DNA of 64,000 nucleotides from an uncultured Candidatus Entotheonella sp. (GCA_951828535.1 OX639990.1:2033300-2097299), one strand, 5' to 3'; positions 16,831 through 26,113 are shown, numbered from the stretch's first letter. The notes: generated from the sequence alone by a model not told the origin. Numbers and translations are program-made.

Positions 16831-16882
16831 GAGGGCGATACACGCCCCGCATGCCAGTCCTCTCAGCACAGGGTGCACGCGC

Positions 16883-17854
16883 ATGACGAGGTATATTGGC
16901 AAGCGGCTGCTCTTGATGATTCCCACCTTGTTGGGGGCGGCCGTGTTCGTCTTCCTGCTGATGCGTCTCATTCCAGGCGACGTTTGCGAACTCAGGCTCG
17001 CTGGTGAAGGGGCCTATGCTGATGAGAAGGCCATCCAGCTCTGCCGTGAGCAGGCCGGGCTGACCAAGTCGCTGCCAAGGCAATTTCTCGACTGGATATG
17101 GGGCATGGTACGCGGGGATTTTGGCGTTTCCATGTGGACCGGGCGGCCGATCATCTACGAAATAGGTTTGCGTTTTCAACTCTCGCTGCAAGTGGCCATC
17201 ATGGCCACGATGACGGCCATTCTCCTGGCGATTCCACTCGGAACCCTATCGGCCATTAACCAGGACACGTGGATCGACTATGGGGTACGCGCCTTCAGCA
17301 TTGCCGGCCTGGCCATGCCTTCCTTTTGGCTGGGCATCCTGATTATTCTGGCGCTCCTGATCGGTACGCAGGCGCTCTGGGGCACGCCTTGGATGCCGCC
17401 TATCCAGTACACGCCGATCTGGGAAGACCCGGTTGCCAACCTGTCGCAACTGGTGTGGCCGGCTTTAGCCACCGGGTACCGGTATTCCGCCGTGGCAGCG
17501 CGCATGACCCGCTCCGCTTTGCTGGAAGTTCTGCAGGAGGACTACATACGCACGGCGCGCGCCAAGGGATTGGTGGAGCACTTGATCATCAACCGGCACG
17601 CCCTGAAAAATGCCTTGCTGCCTGTCGTCACGGTTATCGGGATCGAATTTGCCTTCCTGATCGGCGGGCTGGTCGTCACCGAGCAAGTATTCAATTTGAA
17701 CGGTCTTGGCAAGCTTTTCGTTGAATCGGTGGGAAATCATGATTACACGCTAACACAGTCGTTGGTCATGCTCGTGGCCCTCGTATTTATCATGACCAAT
17801 TTTATCATTGATCTGATTTACGCCTGGATCGATCCACGCATTCGTTACCGTTAG
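16883..17854 (+). CDS. Peptide-type ABC importer permease (DppB-like)
   Basis: 323 residues from ATG 16883. About six transmembrane helices. The N-terminal YIGKRLLLMIPTLLGAAVFV and PGD motif are typical of DppB, and the EAA loop reads DYIRTARAKGLVEHLIINRHALKNALLP. It pairs with the next gene to form the channel. The larger reading from 16817 begins in the repeat region and is unlikely. Confidence 0.92.
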   Translation: MTRYIGKRLLLMIPTLLGAAVFVFLLMRLIPGDVCELRLAGEGAYADEKAIQLCREQAGLTKSLPRQFLDWIWGMVRGDFGVSMWTGRPIIYEIGLRFQLSLQVAIMATMTAILLAIPLGTLSAINQDTWIDYGVRAFSIAGLAMPSFWLGILIILALLIGTQALWGTPWMPPIQYTPIWEDPVANLSQLVWPALATGYRYSAVAARMTRSALLEVLQEDYIRTARAKGLVEHLIINRHALKNALLPVVTVIGIEFAFLIGGLVVTEQVFNLNGLGKLFVESVGNHDYTLTQSLVMLVALVFIMTNFIIDLIYAWIDPRIRYR

Positions 17855-17864
17855 GAGAGGCTTG

Positions 17865-18776
17865 ATGACCGCTTCGGAGCCCCCTGTTCAGGTTGCCCGT
17901 GAAGCAACGTCAGGCGCTTTGACAGGCGTCAGGCTGGGACGCGCCGCCCTGTCCTGGGTACGCCAGAAGCCCCTCGGGGCGGCCGGAGCGGTCATCGTGC
18001 TGGGCATGCTCCTGGTGGCCCTGCTGGCACCGGTGATCGCCCCCTACGATCCCGTCCGCAACGCCTTCGACCGCATGCATGTACCGCCCAGCACGGCCCA
18101 CTGGTTTGGTACGGATCAGTTTGGCCGCGATGTATTGTCGAGGCTGGTCTATGGGGCTCGCACCGCCATGCTCGTTGGGCTGGTCGCTTCGTTTATCGGG
18201 GCCTCCCTTGGGTTGATGTTGGGCGTGGCCAGTGCGTATTTCGGCGGCCGTTTCGACCTCTTTTTTCAGCGCCTGATGGACATCTTCATGGCTTTCCCGC
18301 TGATCATTATGGCGCTCGCCATCGTGTCAATCTTTGGCACCGGCGCTCACAACGTCATCGTGGCGATCACCGTGCCCTTTATTCCACGTTGTGCTCGGGT
18401 GGTACGTTCCAGCGCTCTCGCCGTGCGCGAACTGCCCTACATCGACGCCGCTCGCGCCTGCGGTTTCAGCCACGCCCGCATCATGCTGCACCACGTGGCG
18501 CCAAACGTCATGGCGCCTTACCTGATCATGCTGACGGCGTTCCTGGGACAGGCCATCTTGTTGGAAGCCTCGCTTTCCTACCTGGGCCTTGGCGTTCAGG
18601 AACCCACGCCGGCCTGGGGACTGATGCTCCAAGGCGGCGCGGAGGAGTATGCCGAAAGCGCGCCCTGGATGGCTATTTTTCCCGGTCTGGCGATTACCGT
18701 CTCGGTCTTTGCCTTCAACCTCTTTGGGGATGCGGTGCGGGACACCCTCGACCCCCGGCTGCGCTCGACAGGGTAA
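17865..18776 (+). CDS. Peptide-type ABC importer permease (DppC-like)
   Basis: 303 residues from ATG 17865, preceded by AGGAGAGG. N-terminal OppC_N helix (PLGAAGAVIVLGMLLVALLAPVIAP with APYDP), then HWFGTDQFGRDVLSRLVYGAR, and the EAA loop LPYIDAARACGFSHARIMLHHVAPN. Five to six helices. It completes the importer and starts 10 bases after the DppB-like gene. Confidence 0.92.
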   Translation: MTASEPPVQVAREATSGALTGVRLGRAALSWVRQKPLGAAGAVIVLGMLLVALLAPVIAPYDPVRNAFDRMHVPPSTAHWFGTDQFGRDVLSRLVYGARTAMLVGLVASFIGASLGLMLGVASAYFGGRFDLFFQRLMDIFMAFPLIIMALAIVSIFGTGAHNVIVAITVPFIPRCARVVRSSALAVRELPYIDAARACGFSHARIMLHHVAPNVMAPYLIMLTAFLGQAILLEASLSYLGLGVQEPTPAWGLMLQGGAEEYAESAPWMAIFPGLAITVSVFAFNLFGDAVRDTLDPRLRSTG

Positions 18777-18819
18777 AAGACCGCAAGCGGATTGAAATCC
18801 GCGACAGGGAGGCATAACC

Positions 18820-19024
18820 ATGGATCTCCCCATTCATGCGACGGGTCGCCGTTTTTTCAGGGAAGTACGCGATATTGCCCTACGGGGCTGACGTCGATCA
18901 GACAACCGTGGACCTGCTCGAAGAGATATGGCGTACGTGCGGCGTTTTGATCTTCCGACGACAAGCCCTTTCAGAGGACGAACCCATCGCCTTCGCCGCC
19001 CCATATACTACCTTTACGGTATGA
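18820..19024 (+). pseudogene. N-terminal remnant of a TauD/TfdA-family dioxygenase
   Basis: ATG 18820 with AGGGAGG upstream opens a frame reading REVRDIALRG and stops at 18889. The adjacent frame continues GADVDQTTVDLLEEIWRTCG, then VLIFRRQALSEDE, before another stop at 19024. Together they match the start of Fe(II)/2-oxoglutarate dioxygenases. One frameshift and loss of everything after about 65 codons, including the metal ligands, make it dead. Its position behind the importer suggests it once belonged to the operon. Confidence 0.6.
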
Positions 19025-19036
19025 CCCGGAAGCCGC

Positions 19037-21454
19037 ATGACGATTCGATTTGACCATCCATCCCGCACCCTGTGGCTGAGCATCGGCGACCTGCTCGCGG
19101 GGATGATCTTTCCCGGCAGCGTGCAGCTCGTGCCGCGGCTGCGCAGCCGAGCGGCGATGGGCCGCGACCTGCATGCCCGATACCAGGCGGCGCAGCAATC
19201 CCGGCTGCCCGCCTATCAGGCCGAGGTCACCCTCCGGCAGCAACTGCAGGTGGACGACTACACGGTGCACGTGCACGGACGCCTCGACGGGCTTTATGAG
19301 GCCGACGACGCTCTGGTGGTGGAGGAAATCAAGAGCCTGCTGGTGCCGCAGGAGCAATTCGACGCCATCGCCCTGGGGCATTATCCCACCTACGAGCGCC
19401 AACTCGCCCTGTATATTGCGCTGCTGCAGCGGCAGCACGATGGGCCGGTGCGCGGCCACCTGGTGCTGATCAATCTGACCGACAACGCCTGCACCGTGCT
19501 GGCTGTGGAAGCCGGAGACGACGAAACGCTGATCGTCGAGCCCGTACGGCGCATTCTGGCACGCTACGAGGCTCGTATCGCGCGGGCGGCCAAGCGCAAC
19601 CCGGAGGCGCTGCAGTTTCCGTTCGACACGGTGCGTCCGTATCAGGCGGCGATGATCGAACACGTGGACAAAACCATCCGCGACCACGAATGCACGCTCA
19701 TCGCCGCACCCACGGGTATCGGCAAAACCGTGGCGGTCCTCTACCCGGCCTTGCAGCATGCCCTGCGCGACGGCCTGCGGGTGTTTTTCGTCACCGCCAA
19801 GACCACCCAGCAAATCCTCGCCGCCGACACGCTGCAACGGTTTGCCGCCAACGGCGCCGCATTCACCGCCGTGCACCTGCGAGCCAAAGCCAAGAGCTGC
19901 GTCAACGAGGTGTTTTATTGCCACGAGAGCGTGTGCGAGTTTGCGCACGATTATGCCGCCAAGCTGGAACGCTCCGGCGTTGTGGACTCACTTCTCGAAT
20001 TGCCGTTGATCGGCCCGGCGGCGTGTGCCGCGGCCGCTTTCCGGTATCGCGTCTGCCCCTTTGAGCTGTCCCTGGACGCCGCCATGGAGGCGGACGTCAT
20101 CATTGGCGATTACAACTACGTCTTCGACCCCGGCGCCCACCTGCGGCGGTTCTTTCAGGACGCGCCTTACGACGATTGCGTTCTCATCATCGACGAAGCC
20201 CACAACCTGTACAGCCGCGGCCGCGACTATTACTCCCCGGTCCTGTATCAGCACGCCCTGCGGCATCTGCTGACCCACTGCGCCAGCCAGCCGACGCGCC
20301 TGTTCCGGGACTTCGAGGCGTTCTTCCAGGACCTGGACAACCTGATCACGCTGTTGCCGCTCAGCTCCGAGGACGCTGCCGAAGGGGCGACGCTGCTCCG
20401 GGTCGAGCCGCCCGTGGAGCGCTTCGCCGAGTTGCGGCGGCAACTCGAAGGGCTGATGGTGGATTACGCCATCTACCGCCGCCGCGCCGGGCCGGCTGCT
20501 GAGGACGGCGACCCGGTGCAGGAGTTCTACTACCTGTTCCAGCGCTTCTGCGACGTGCTGGCGCTGGAGGGCGACGAGTTTTCCTACCTCTACCAGCATC
20601 ATCCGGAGGGCGCGGCGTTCAAAATCCTGTGCAAGGACGCGTCGCGCTTCCTGCACGAGCGGCTGCAGGGGTTTCACAGCGTTATTGCCATGTCGGCCAC
20701 CCTGACGCCGTTTCCGTTTTACCAGGACGTGTTGGGCATGCCGCCCGAGCGCAGCACGACGGCGGAGTTTCCGTCGCCGTTTCCCGAACGTAACCGGCGC
20801 ATCCTGGTCGTGCCGGACGTCGCCACCACGTACCGGGAGCGGCAGCGGGACGCGCCGCGAGCGGCGCACATTATCGAGACCGTCGTGGCCCAGCGGCCCG
20901 GCAATTACGGCGTGTTCTTTCCCAGCTTCGCGTATCTGCGCATGGTGCGCGCCTTCATGCGGCAGGTCCCGGCCCACCGAGTAATCGAGCAGGCGCGAAC
21001 GATGTCGGAAGCGGACCGCGAGCGGGTGTTGCAGCGATTGCGGCAGCCCGACACCGAGCCGGTCTTGCTGATGGGCGTACAGGGCGGCATTTTCGCGGAG
21101 GGCGTTGATTATCCGGGCGCTATGCTGTCGGGCGTCATCGTGGTGGGACCCGGCCTGCCGCGCGTCGACGGCGAACAGGAGCTCATTCGCGCCTACTACG
21201 AGGAGAAGTATACGCAAGGCTTTGCCTACGCCTATCTCTACCCCGGCATGAACCGCGTGGTGCAGTCAGCGGGCCGGGTGATTCGCTCGGAAACGGACGT
21301 CGGCATTGTCGTGCTGGTGGACAAACGGTTTTCCCACGGCAATTACGCGTCGCTGTTCCCGTCCTATTGGTACACCAAAACGCCCCGCGAACTGGTCACA
21401 AGCGACTTTCAGCAGACCATCGCGGCCTTCTGGCGGATGCATGACGAGGCGTGA
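19037..21454 (+). CDS. PD-(D/E)XK nuclease-XPD/DinG-like helicase fusion
   Basis: 805 residues. The N-terminal about 150 residues carry a PD-(D/E)XK core (GRLDGLYEADDALVVEEIKS, with Asp, Glu and Lys). An SF2 helicase follows: Walker A AAPTGIGKT at about 222, DEAH box IIDEAHNLYSRG at about 383, and a C-terminal helicase_C_2 domain (VQGGIFAEGVDYPGAM; QSAGRVIRSETDVG). Four Cys between motifs Ia and II (SCVNEVFYCHESVC and RVCPFE areas) could hold an XPD-type 4Fe-4S cluster. Likely 5'-3' DNA unwinding coupled to cleavage in repair or defence. The fusion family is recognised, but its role is not known to me. Confidence 0.85.
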   Translation: MTIRFDHPSRTLWLSIGDLLAGMIFPGSVQLVPRLRSRAAMGRDLHARYQAAQQSRLPAYQAEVTLRQQLQVDDYTVHVHGRLDGLYEADDALVVEEIKSLLVPQEQFDAIALGHYPTYERQLALYIALLQRQHDGPVRGHLVLINLTDNACTVLAVEAGDDETLIVEPVRRILARYEARIARAAKRNPEALQFPFDTVRPYQAAMIEHVDKTIRDHECTLIAAPTGIGKTVAVLYPALQHALRDGLRVFFVTAKTTQQILAADTLQRFAANGAAFTAVHLRAKAKSCVNEVFYCHESVCEFAHDYAAKLERSGVVDSLLELPLIGPAACAAAAFRYRVCPFELSLDAAMEADVIIGDYNYVFDPGAHLRRFFQDAPYDDCVLIIDEAHNLYSRGRDYYSPVLYQHALRHLLTHCASQPTRLFRDFEAFFQDLDNLITLLPLSSEDAAEGATLLRVEPPVERFAELRRQLEGLMVDYAIYRRRAGPAAEDGDPVQEFYYLFQRFCDVLALEGDEFSYLYQHHPEGAAFKILCKDASRFLHERLQGFHSVIAMSATLTPFPFYQDVLGMPPERSTTAEFPSPFPERNRRILVVPDVATTYRERQRDAPRAAHIIETVVAQRPGNYGVFFPSFAYLRMVRAFMRQVPAHRVIEQARTMSEADRERVLQRLRQPDTEPVLLMGVQGGIFAEGVDYPGAMLSGVIVVGPGLPRVDGEQELIRAYYEEKYTQGFAYAYLYPGMNRVVQSAGRVIRSETDVGIVVLVDKRFSHGNYASLFPSYWYTKTPRELVTSDFQQTIAAFWRMHDEA

Positions 21455-21572
21455 AAGCCGGTTGACAAACCCCCTGCCCGACAGGAATACTTGGGGCGGT
21501 CGGGGGTTCGCCCCCGACCTTTCTCGTTTGGCTTGGCTGCCAAATGAGACTGCAATTGGAATTTCCAAAGGT

Positions 21573-21612
21573 GCTCCCCCTCTCCCTAGCCTTCCCCCAC
21601 GGAGGGAGGAGC
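21573..21612 (+). repeat. REP-like GC-rich palindrome
   Basis: CTCCCCCTCTCCCTAGCC, then CCCCCACGGAGGGAGGAG; related to unit 1 at 16694. It lies between the helicase and the small exported protein gene and may also form a terminator-like hairpin. Confidence 0.6.
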
Positions 21613-21650
21613 TAAAATGGAACCACTCTAATGGTAAAGGAGACGCGTAG

Positions 21651-22103
21651 ATGGGATGGAAGCTGGGACTGGCCTGCGGCATGGTATTGCTGACGTGCCT
21701 CGCGGGGCCTTTTGCGCAGGCGGAGGAGAAGACGAACGCGGCGGTGATGACCACCCTGATGAAGGGTGTGGGCTCGGAGGAAAAAAAGGCCGTGACAGAC
21801 GGTCTGTGGGCGGCGTTATCGGAGTACTACACGCTGCTGCCGCGGGAACAGGTGCAGCAGGCGGAAGCGCAAGCGGCGGATTGCAGCGAGGACGACTGCT
21901 TGGTGCAGGTGCGGGAGATACTGGGCGTGGACGTGGTCTACCGGCTCTACCACGTGGACGAGGGCTATTTCAATTGGCTCTACATGACGCGCGCCAGCGA
22001 CAAGGGCATCGAGAAGAAAGACCAGGTTTGCAGCCGTTGCAGCATACAGGAATACCGCCGGTCCATGCGTCGCCTGCTGGGCTATATGCACAAAAAAGAA
22101 TAA
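21651..22103 (+). CDS. Small exported protein, unknown
   Basis: 150 residues with AAGGAGA upstream. A clear signal peptide (MGWKLGLACGMVLLTCLAGP, cleavage near AQA-EEK) predicts periplasmic location. The mature part contains DCSEDDCLVQVREILGVDVV, reminiscent of the segment found in proteins that combine several lipoprotein or TolB-like inputs, and ends with two Cys (CSRCS). I do not recognise a specific family. Confidence 0.65.
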   Translation: MGWKLGLACGMVLLTCLAGPFAQAEEKTNAAVMTTLMKGVGSEEKKAVTDGLWAALSEYYTLLPREQVQQAEAQAADCSEDDCLVQVREILGVDVVYRLYHVDEGYFNWLYMTRASDKGIEKKDQVCSRCSIQEYRRSMRRLLGYMHKKE

Positions 22104-22117
22104 CCCCGCCCCTCACC

Positions 22118-22618
22118 TCACATGCCCATGTGTTCCCGGGCCGCTTCCATCACGTTCGGGGTGATCTCGGCGACGCCCTGTTCGCGGGCAAACGTCTCGA
22201 TTCCCTTCCGCGCCATGGGCCGAATGAATTCCGGCACACGTTGCAGGCGTTCGGTCGCCTCTGCGGACCACAGCAGAGCGGCCGGCGCCTCGGCCTCCTG
22301 ATAGACATCCTGCACCAGGGCGGAAAACGGGCAGGCCGAGCCGCTGGCCGGTTCCTGTTCGGCCACCTCTTGGGATCCGGTGCGCTGCCCGGCCAGATGC
22401 GTTTGCAGCATCTCCATGGGCTTCGGGGGCACGGTGCTGCCGCCGATCTTCACGCCCAGCGACCGCACCATCTGCGTTTCCTGCGGGTTGGTCAGGAGCG
22501 TCACGCCCCACTCGCAGCTGGGGCAGATGAAGTTCACGGACAGTGAGCCATCGTCGTCCAGGCCGTCATTCTTGGCAAACTTCATCGGCTCATCGCACTC
22601 GATACAGACAAATTTCAT
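22118..22618 (-). CDS. Zinc-ribbon plus PCP_red-domain protein
   Basis: 166 residues from ATG 22618, overlapping the Mrp gene stop by four bases (ATGA). N-terminal CIECDEPMKF and FICPSCEW supply two CxxC pairs, probably a zinc ribbon. The C-terminal 50 residues (WSAEATERLQRVPEFIRP, MARKGIETFAREQG, EITPNVMEAAREHMG) match the domain otherwise found at the C-terminus of the light-independent protochlorophyllide reductase B subunit. No chlorophyll genes are visible. Coupling to Mrp suggests an Fe-S or redox maintenance role. Confidence 0.75.
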   Translation of the reverse strand: MKFVCIECDEPMKFAKNDGLDDDGSLSVNFICPSCEWGVTLLTNPQETQMVRSLGVKIGGSTVPPKPMEMLQTHLAGQRTGSQEVAEQEPASGSACPFSALVQDVYQEAEAPAALLWSAEATERLQRVPEFIRPMARKGIETFAREQGVAEITPNVMEAAREHMGM

Positions 22619-23511
22619 GATACGGGACTCCCGGAGTTGACAAAGTTCAGGACGCCCTCCCCCACCTGCGCGAGGGCTTGGGCGGCCGGGGACGCGGCAT
22701 CTTCGAGGATGAACGGCACCCCCTTGTCGCCGGCCAGCGCCATGCGGGGATCGAAGGGCACGCGGCCCAGCAGCGGCACGCCGGTAAGGGTCTCGGCCTG
22801 CGGTGTCGGGGCAAAAAGCGGGTGCGTGGTGCCGCAGGTGGGGCAGACGTAGGCCGTCATGTTTTCCACCAGGCCGATGACGGGCGTGCGAAGGAGGTCG
22901 CGCGCCATGGTGATCGACTTCGAGACGATCAGCTGGGAAACAGCCGACGGAATGGTCACGACAACGCTGCCGTGCAGGTCGGGCAGCAGGTCGTTGAGGG
23001 TAGCCAAGCGGTCGGTGCCGGGGGGAAGGTCGATAAGCAGAATATCCAGTTCGCCCCAATGCACATCGGCGAGAAACTCGCGCAGGGTGTGCATTTCCAT
23101 GGTGCCGCGCCAAACGAAGGTCTCGGCTTGCGGGCCGTCCCAGACGACCGGCGTCTGGTCTTCCTTCAGAAAGAGGTCCATGGAAATCACGCGGATGTCG
23201 AGGGGGCCGAGGGCCGGGAAAACGCCGCCGGCGTCGAGACTCAGTGAATGGCCGCGCACACCGAGCATCTTGGCGATCGAGGGCCCGTTGATATCGGCGT
23301 CAACAACTCCAACGCGCCAGCCTTCCCTGGCGAAGTACGCCGCCAGGTTAGCGGTGATGGCGCTCTTGCCCACACCGCCCTTGCCGCTCATGACCGCGAT
23401 AGCGTGCCGGACACCGGCCATGCGGGCCTTGAGACGCTCGGCCTGCGCCGACACTTGGCCAGCAACGTTCGAGCCGCCGTCGCCGGTAATGTCCCGGTAG
23501 CGCTTTGGCAT
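22615..23511 (-). CDS. Mrp/NBP35-type ATP-binding protein
   Basis: 298 residues. Deviant Walker A GKGGVGKSAITANLA, DADINGPSIAKMLG, and Walker B-like LDILLIDLPPGTDR are diagnostic of ApbC/Mrp P-loop ATPases that carry and transfer Fe-S clusters. The C-terminal CPTCG corresponds to the CxxC cluster site. It overlaps the downstream PCP_red gene by four bases, so the two products are made together. Confidence 0.9.
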   Translation of the reverse strand: MPKRYRDITGDGGSNVAGQVSAQAERLKARMAGVRHAIAVMSGKGGVGKSAITANLAAYFAREGWRVGVVDADINGPSIAKMLGVRGHSLSLDAGGVFPALGPLDIRVISMDLFLKEDQTPVVWDGPQAETFVWRGTMEMHTLREFLADVHWGELDILLIDLPPGTDRLATLNDLLPDLHGSVVVTIPSAVSQLIVSKSITMARDLLRTPVIGLVENMTAYVCPTCGTTHPLFAPTPQAETLTGVPLLGRVPFDPRMALAGDKGVPFILEDAASPAAQALAQVGEGVLNFVNSGSPVS

Positions 23512-23606
23512 GAGACCCCCAAACGAAAACGAGGGGCACGGCTCGCCGCGCCCCTCTCAGAGCCTGCCCCGGACTTGATCCGGGGAAACGACAATATGAT
23601 TTACGC

Positions 23607-25436
23607 TCAGCCCTGCTCGCCCGGCTCCGCATCGCCGTGCGCGGGCATCGAGGTGATCACGACCCGGCCGGCGCCAATCTCGTTCAGGTTGCCGTCATCA
23701 TTGGTCCAGTCCAGGGTGGGATTATCGGAAACGCCTGGCTGGGTGCGCAGCGGCTGCGACGGGCGCGGCACGGGGCGGCGCTCGCCGTTCTCAGCAGGCG
23801 CGGCGGCAGCCGCTTCGGCGGAGCCGCTGGCGTCGAGGCGGTCGCTGCCGACCGTCTCGTCGATAAACGGCAGCGCCAGGTCGCGGGTAATGGTCGGCAG
23901 CTTTCGCATGCGGGCTGCCTTTTCGATACGCGCCTTGGCACGCCGCCTGAGGTAGGCATCCGGCATCTCGCGCAAGGCCCGCCGCGCCTCAGCGGTCCAT
24001 TTCAGCTTCTTGCCGTCGAAGGTCACCTCTTCCAGCGTCGTGCCCTCGGCTCCGGCAATCGCCTCCACCACCTGACGATCGATGACCTGGAACTGCTCGG
24101 CAGTGGCGCTGCACACCGGGCACTGCGCCGGATTCGCCGATTTGGCGGTGTAGCCGCACGACGAGCAGATGTAGGTCAACCCGGGTTCTTGCCGCACCTT
24201 GTCGATGGCCAGCACCTTGGCCGCCTTACCCATCATCTTGCCGGTATATCCCGGCATGAAGGCGACCATTGCCTGTTCGATGACGTCCGACGTGACCACC
24301 GAGTGGCCGCCCTCCATGGCGAACCGCAGAATGGCCGTGCGGGCGATGCCCTTGACCAGAGGCGGCACGCGCTCCATGCGCGCTTCGGCCTCTTCCGTCC
24401 AGTTGACACTTTCCTCGGCCCGCTGATCGAGCGGCGGCACGTACACACTGCTGGAAAGCAGGACGTGGCAGGGAGCCAGCCGCAGGAGATTTTCGGTATT
24501 GCTGCCGAGGTCCATTTCGTCCCGCTGGCTGTGAATGCCGATACGCCCGAGGATCAGCAGCCACGGCTGGATCTTCTGAGCATGCCGCAACACCTTTTCG
24601 AACACCTTGCCGGGCAGCAGCGTCAACTCGATGTCGACACCCTCCTGCCGGGCGATGTCGCGGGCCACTTCCAGGTGGGATTGGTAGATCTTGGCCAGGC
24701 CGGTGTCGATGATCTCTTCGTGCAGCTGTTCCTGCTCCTTGAAGCGGAACACCTTGGAAGCCTGCTCCGACAGCACGTCGACGATGCCATTGAAGGCCAC
24801 GTAATGCAGGAAGGGGTCGTAAACCGAGATGGCTTCGATGGGCTTGCCGTAAGTCTTGCTCAGCTCGATGGCCGTCTTGAGGCCGCCGAACGACTGCGGG
24901 CTGCCGTCGATACCGACGAGGATTTTGTCTCCGGCGGTTGGCGGTTGGAAGTTCTTGACCACCAGCACGTCGCGCTGCACCCGTCGAACGACACGCTCGC
25001 AAACGCTGCCGAGCTGGCTTTCCTTCACCGCGCCAATGCCGAGGGCGCCCATCACAACCAGGTCGTAGTCGCTCTGGGCGATGTCATCCACGAGGACCTT
25101 GTGGTGCTTGCCGTCGAACGTCTTGGCCTCGAACGGCAGGGCGGCTTCTTCGCAGCGCGCCTTCAGGACGTCCAGGTAGGAATCGGAGATGAGCCGCAAC
25201 CCGAGGGTGATGAGCGAGTCGTGGATCTTGCGCTGGCGCTCCAGCTCGGTCTCGTCCTGGTACTCCTCCGGCAGCGTGTATTCCATTTGTTTGAAGCGGT
25301 AGTCGTGCATCTTGGCAGCGTAGACGTGGCTGCCCACGAGGGTGGCGTTCCAGGGCTTGGCAAGCGTCAACGCGAGATCGATGGCGTGATTCGCGTACTC
25401 GGAATTATCAACAGGCACGTAAATTTTCTTGAACAT
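23607..25436 (-). CDS. Fusion: two Usp domains, two PCP_red domains and a rubredoxin-like module
   Basis: 609 residues. Domain order: Usp 1 (about 1-165, MFKKIYVPVDNSEYANHA; VVMGALGIG), Usp 2 (about 175-345, KILVGIDGSPQSFGG; LLILGRIGIHS), PCP_red 1 (about 350-410, VNWTEEAEARMERVPPLVKG), rubredoxin-like (about 438-475, YICSSCGYT and CPVCSATAEQF), and PCP_red 2 (about 490-550, LKWTAEARRALREMP). Usp domains bind ATP or sense stress; rubredoxin folds carry one Fe on four Cys. It sits between the oxidase cluster and Mrp, all on the same strand. I infer a stress-responsive redox or metal chaperone; no function is established. Confidence 0.85.
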   Translation of the reverse strand: MFKKIYVPVDNSEYANHAIDLALTLAKPWNATLVGSHVYAAKMHDYRFKQMEYTLPEEYQDETELERQRKIHDSLITLGLRLISDSYLDVLKARCEEAALPFEAKTFDGKHHKVLVDDIAQSDYDLVVMGALGIGAVKESQLGSVCERVVRRVQRDVLVVKNFQPPTAGDKILVGIDGSPQSFGGLKTAIELSKTYGKPIEAISVYDPFLHYVAFNGIVDVLSEQASKVFRFKEQEQLHEEIIDTGLAKIYQSHLEVARDIARQEGVDIELTLLPGKVFEKVLRHAQKIQPWLLILGRIGIHSQRDEMDLGSNTENLLRLAPCHVLLSSSVYVPPLDQRAEESVNWTEEAEARMERVPPLVKGIARTAILRFAMEGGHSVVTSDVIEQAMVAFMPGYTGKMMGKAAKVLAIDKVRQEPGLTYICSSCGYTAKSANPAQCPVCSATAEQFQVIDRQVVEAIAGAEGTTLEEVTFDGKKLKWTAEARRALREMPDAYLRRRAKARIEKAARMRKLPTITRDLALPFIDETVGSDRLDASGSAEAAAAAPAENGERRPVPRPSQPLRTQPGVSDNPTLDWTNDDGNLNEIGAGRVVITSMPAHGDAEPGEQG

Positions 25437-25498
25437 CGCCTCTCCTTCGTTTGGACTTTCTAGCTAACCCACCAAGCCCTTGCACACCTCACGAGCGG

Positions 25499-26113
25499 TT
25501 ATTTGAACACCCCGGCCTTGTCGCTGCCGTCATCGAAAGAGCGGACATACATATAGGAGGCCACGGCCGCCACGTCTTTCAGCCGCGATGACTTGAGCTT
25601 CTTGCCGTTGCCCGCGAGTTCCTTGCCCACGGCTTTCAGGGCCTTCTTCATGGGACCGGAGGTGATGCCCTTCATCATGCTGTTGTACTTGTCGACCTTG
25701 TCGGGAATGGTCACTTTCGACCAATCCAACTTGATATCCTTGTGGGACTTGGCGAAGCGCTGATTCCAGATTGGGGCACCCTGGCGAATGAGGGAGTGGA
25801 TGATTGTCTCCATATTGGCAAGAAAGGCGTCTTTGTCGGCGTTAAAGGCTTCGTCGCCGCCAAGGGCCTGATAGGAACGCCAGGTGCGCGGGTGCCGTAG
25901 GTCGGCCGCGCCAACCTGGTCACCGCCGTGCCCGCCGGCGCCGTGGCACTTCAGGCAGGTATTGGCGCCCTCGGTGTTGAACAGCGTCTCACCAATTTTG
26001 AACAGTTCTTCTTCTGAAAAATCCAATTTGGCAACCTGCCCGGCAATTTTATCGGCAGCCAGTGCCGGAAGAACGAACAAGCCAAGACAGATAAGCCCCA
26101 CTAACACTCGCAT
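25499..26113 (-). CDS. Exported c-type cytochrome
   Basis: 204 residues from ATG 26113, preceded by GGAGAAGTAGGA. The longer frame has no signal peptide and is rejected. The signal peptide MRVLVGLICLGLFVLPALA-ADK directs it to the periplasm. One heme c site, CLKCHGAGGHGG, with later Met residues as possible sixth ligands (MMKGITSGPM). The Lys-rich C-terminal half is unusual. First gene after the oxidase assembly genes; plausible electron donor to the aa3 oxidase. Confidence 0.85.
   Translation of the reverse strand: MRVLVGLICLGLFVLPALAADKIAGQVAKLDFSEEELFKIGETLFNTEGANTCLKCHGAGGHGGDQVGAADLRHPRTWRSYQALGGDEAFNADKDAFLANMETIIHSLIRQGAPIWNQRFAKSHKDIKLDWSKVTIPDKVDKYNSMMKGITSGPMKKALKAVGKELAGNGKKLKSSRLKDVAAVASYMYVRSFDDGSDKAGVFK

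Noticed and set aside
19988-21217. 409-codon minus-strand frame inside the helicase gene
   Set aside because: Antisense shadow without domains; the plus strand carries clear helicase motifs.
23637-25463. 608-codon plus-strand frame opposite the Usp fusion gene
   Set aside because: High-GC antisense shadow; the minus-strand frame has recognisable Usp, PCP_red and rubredoxin segments.
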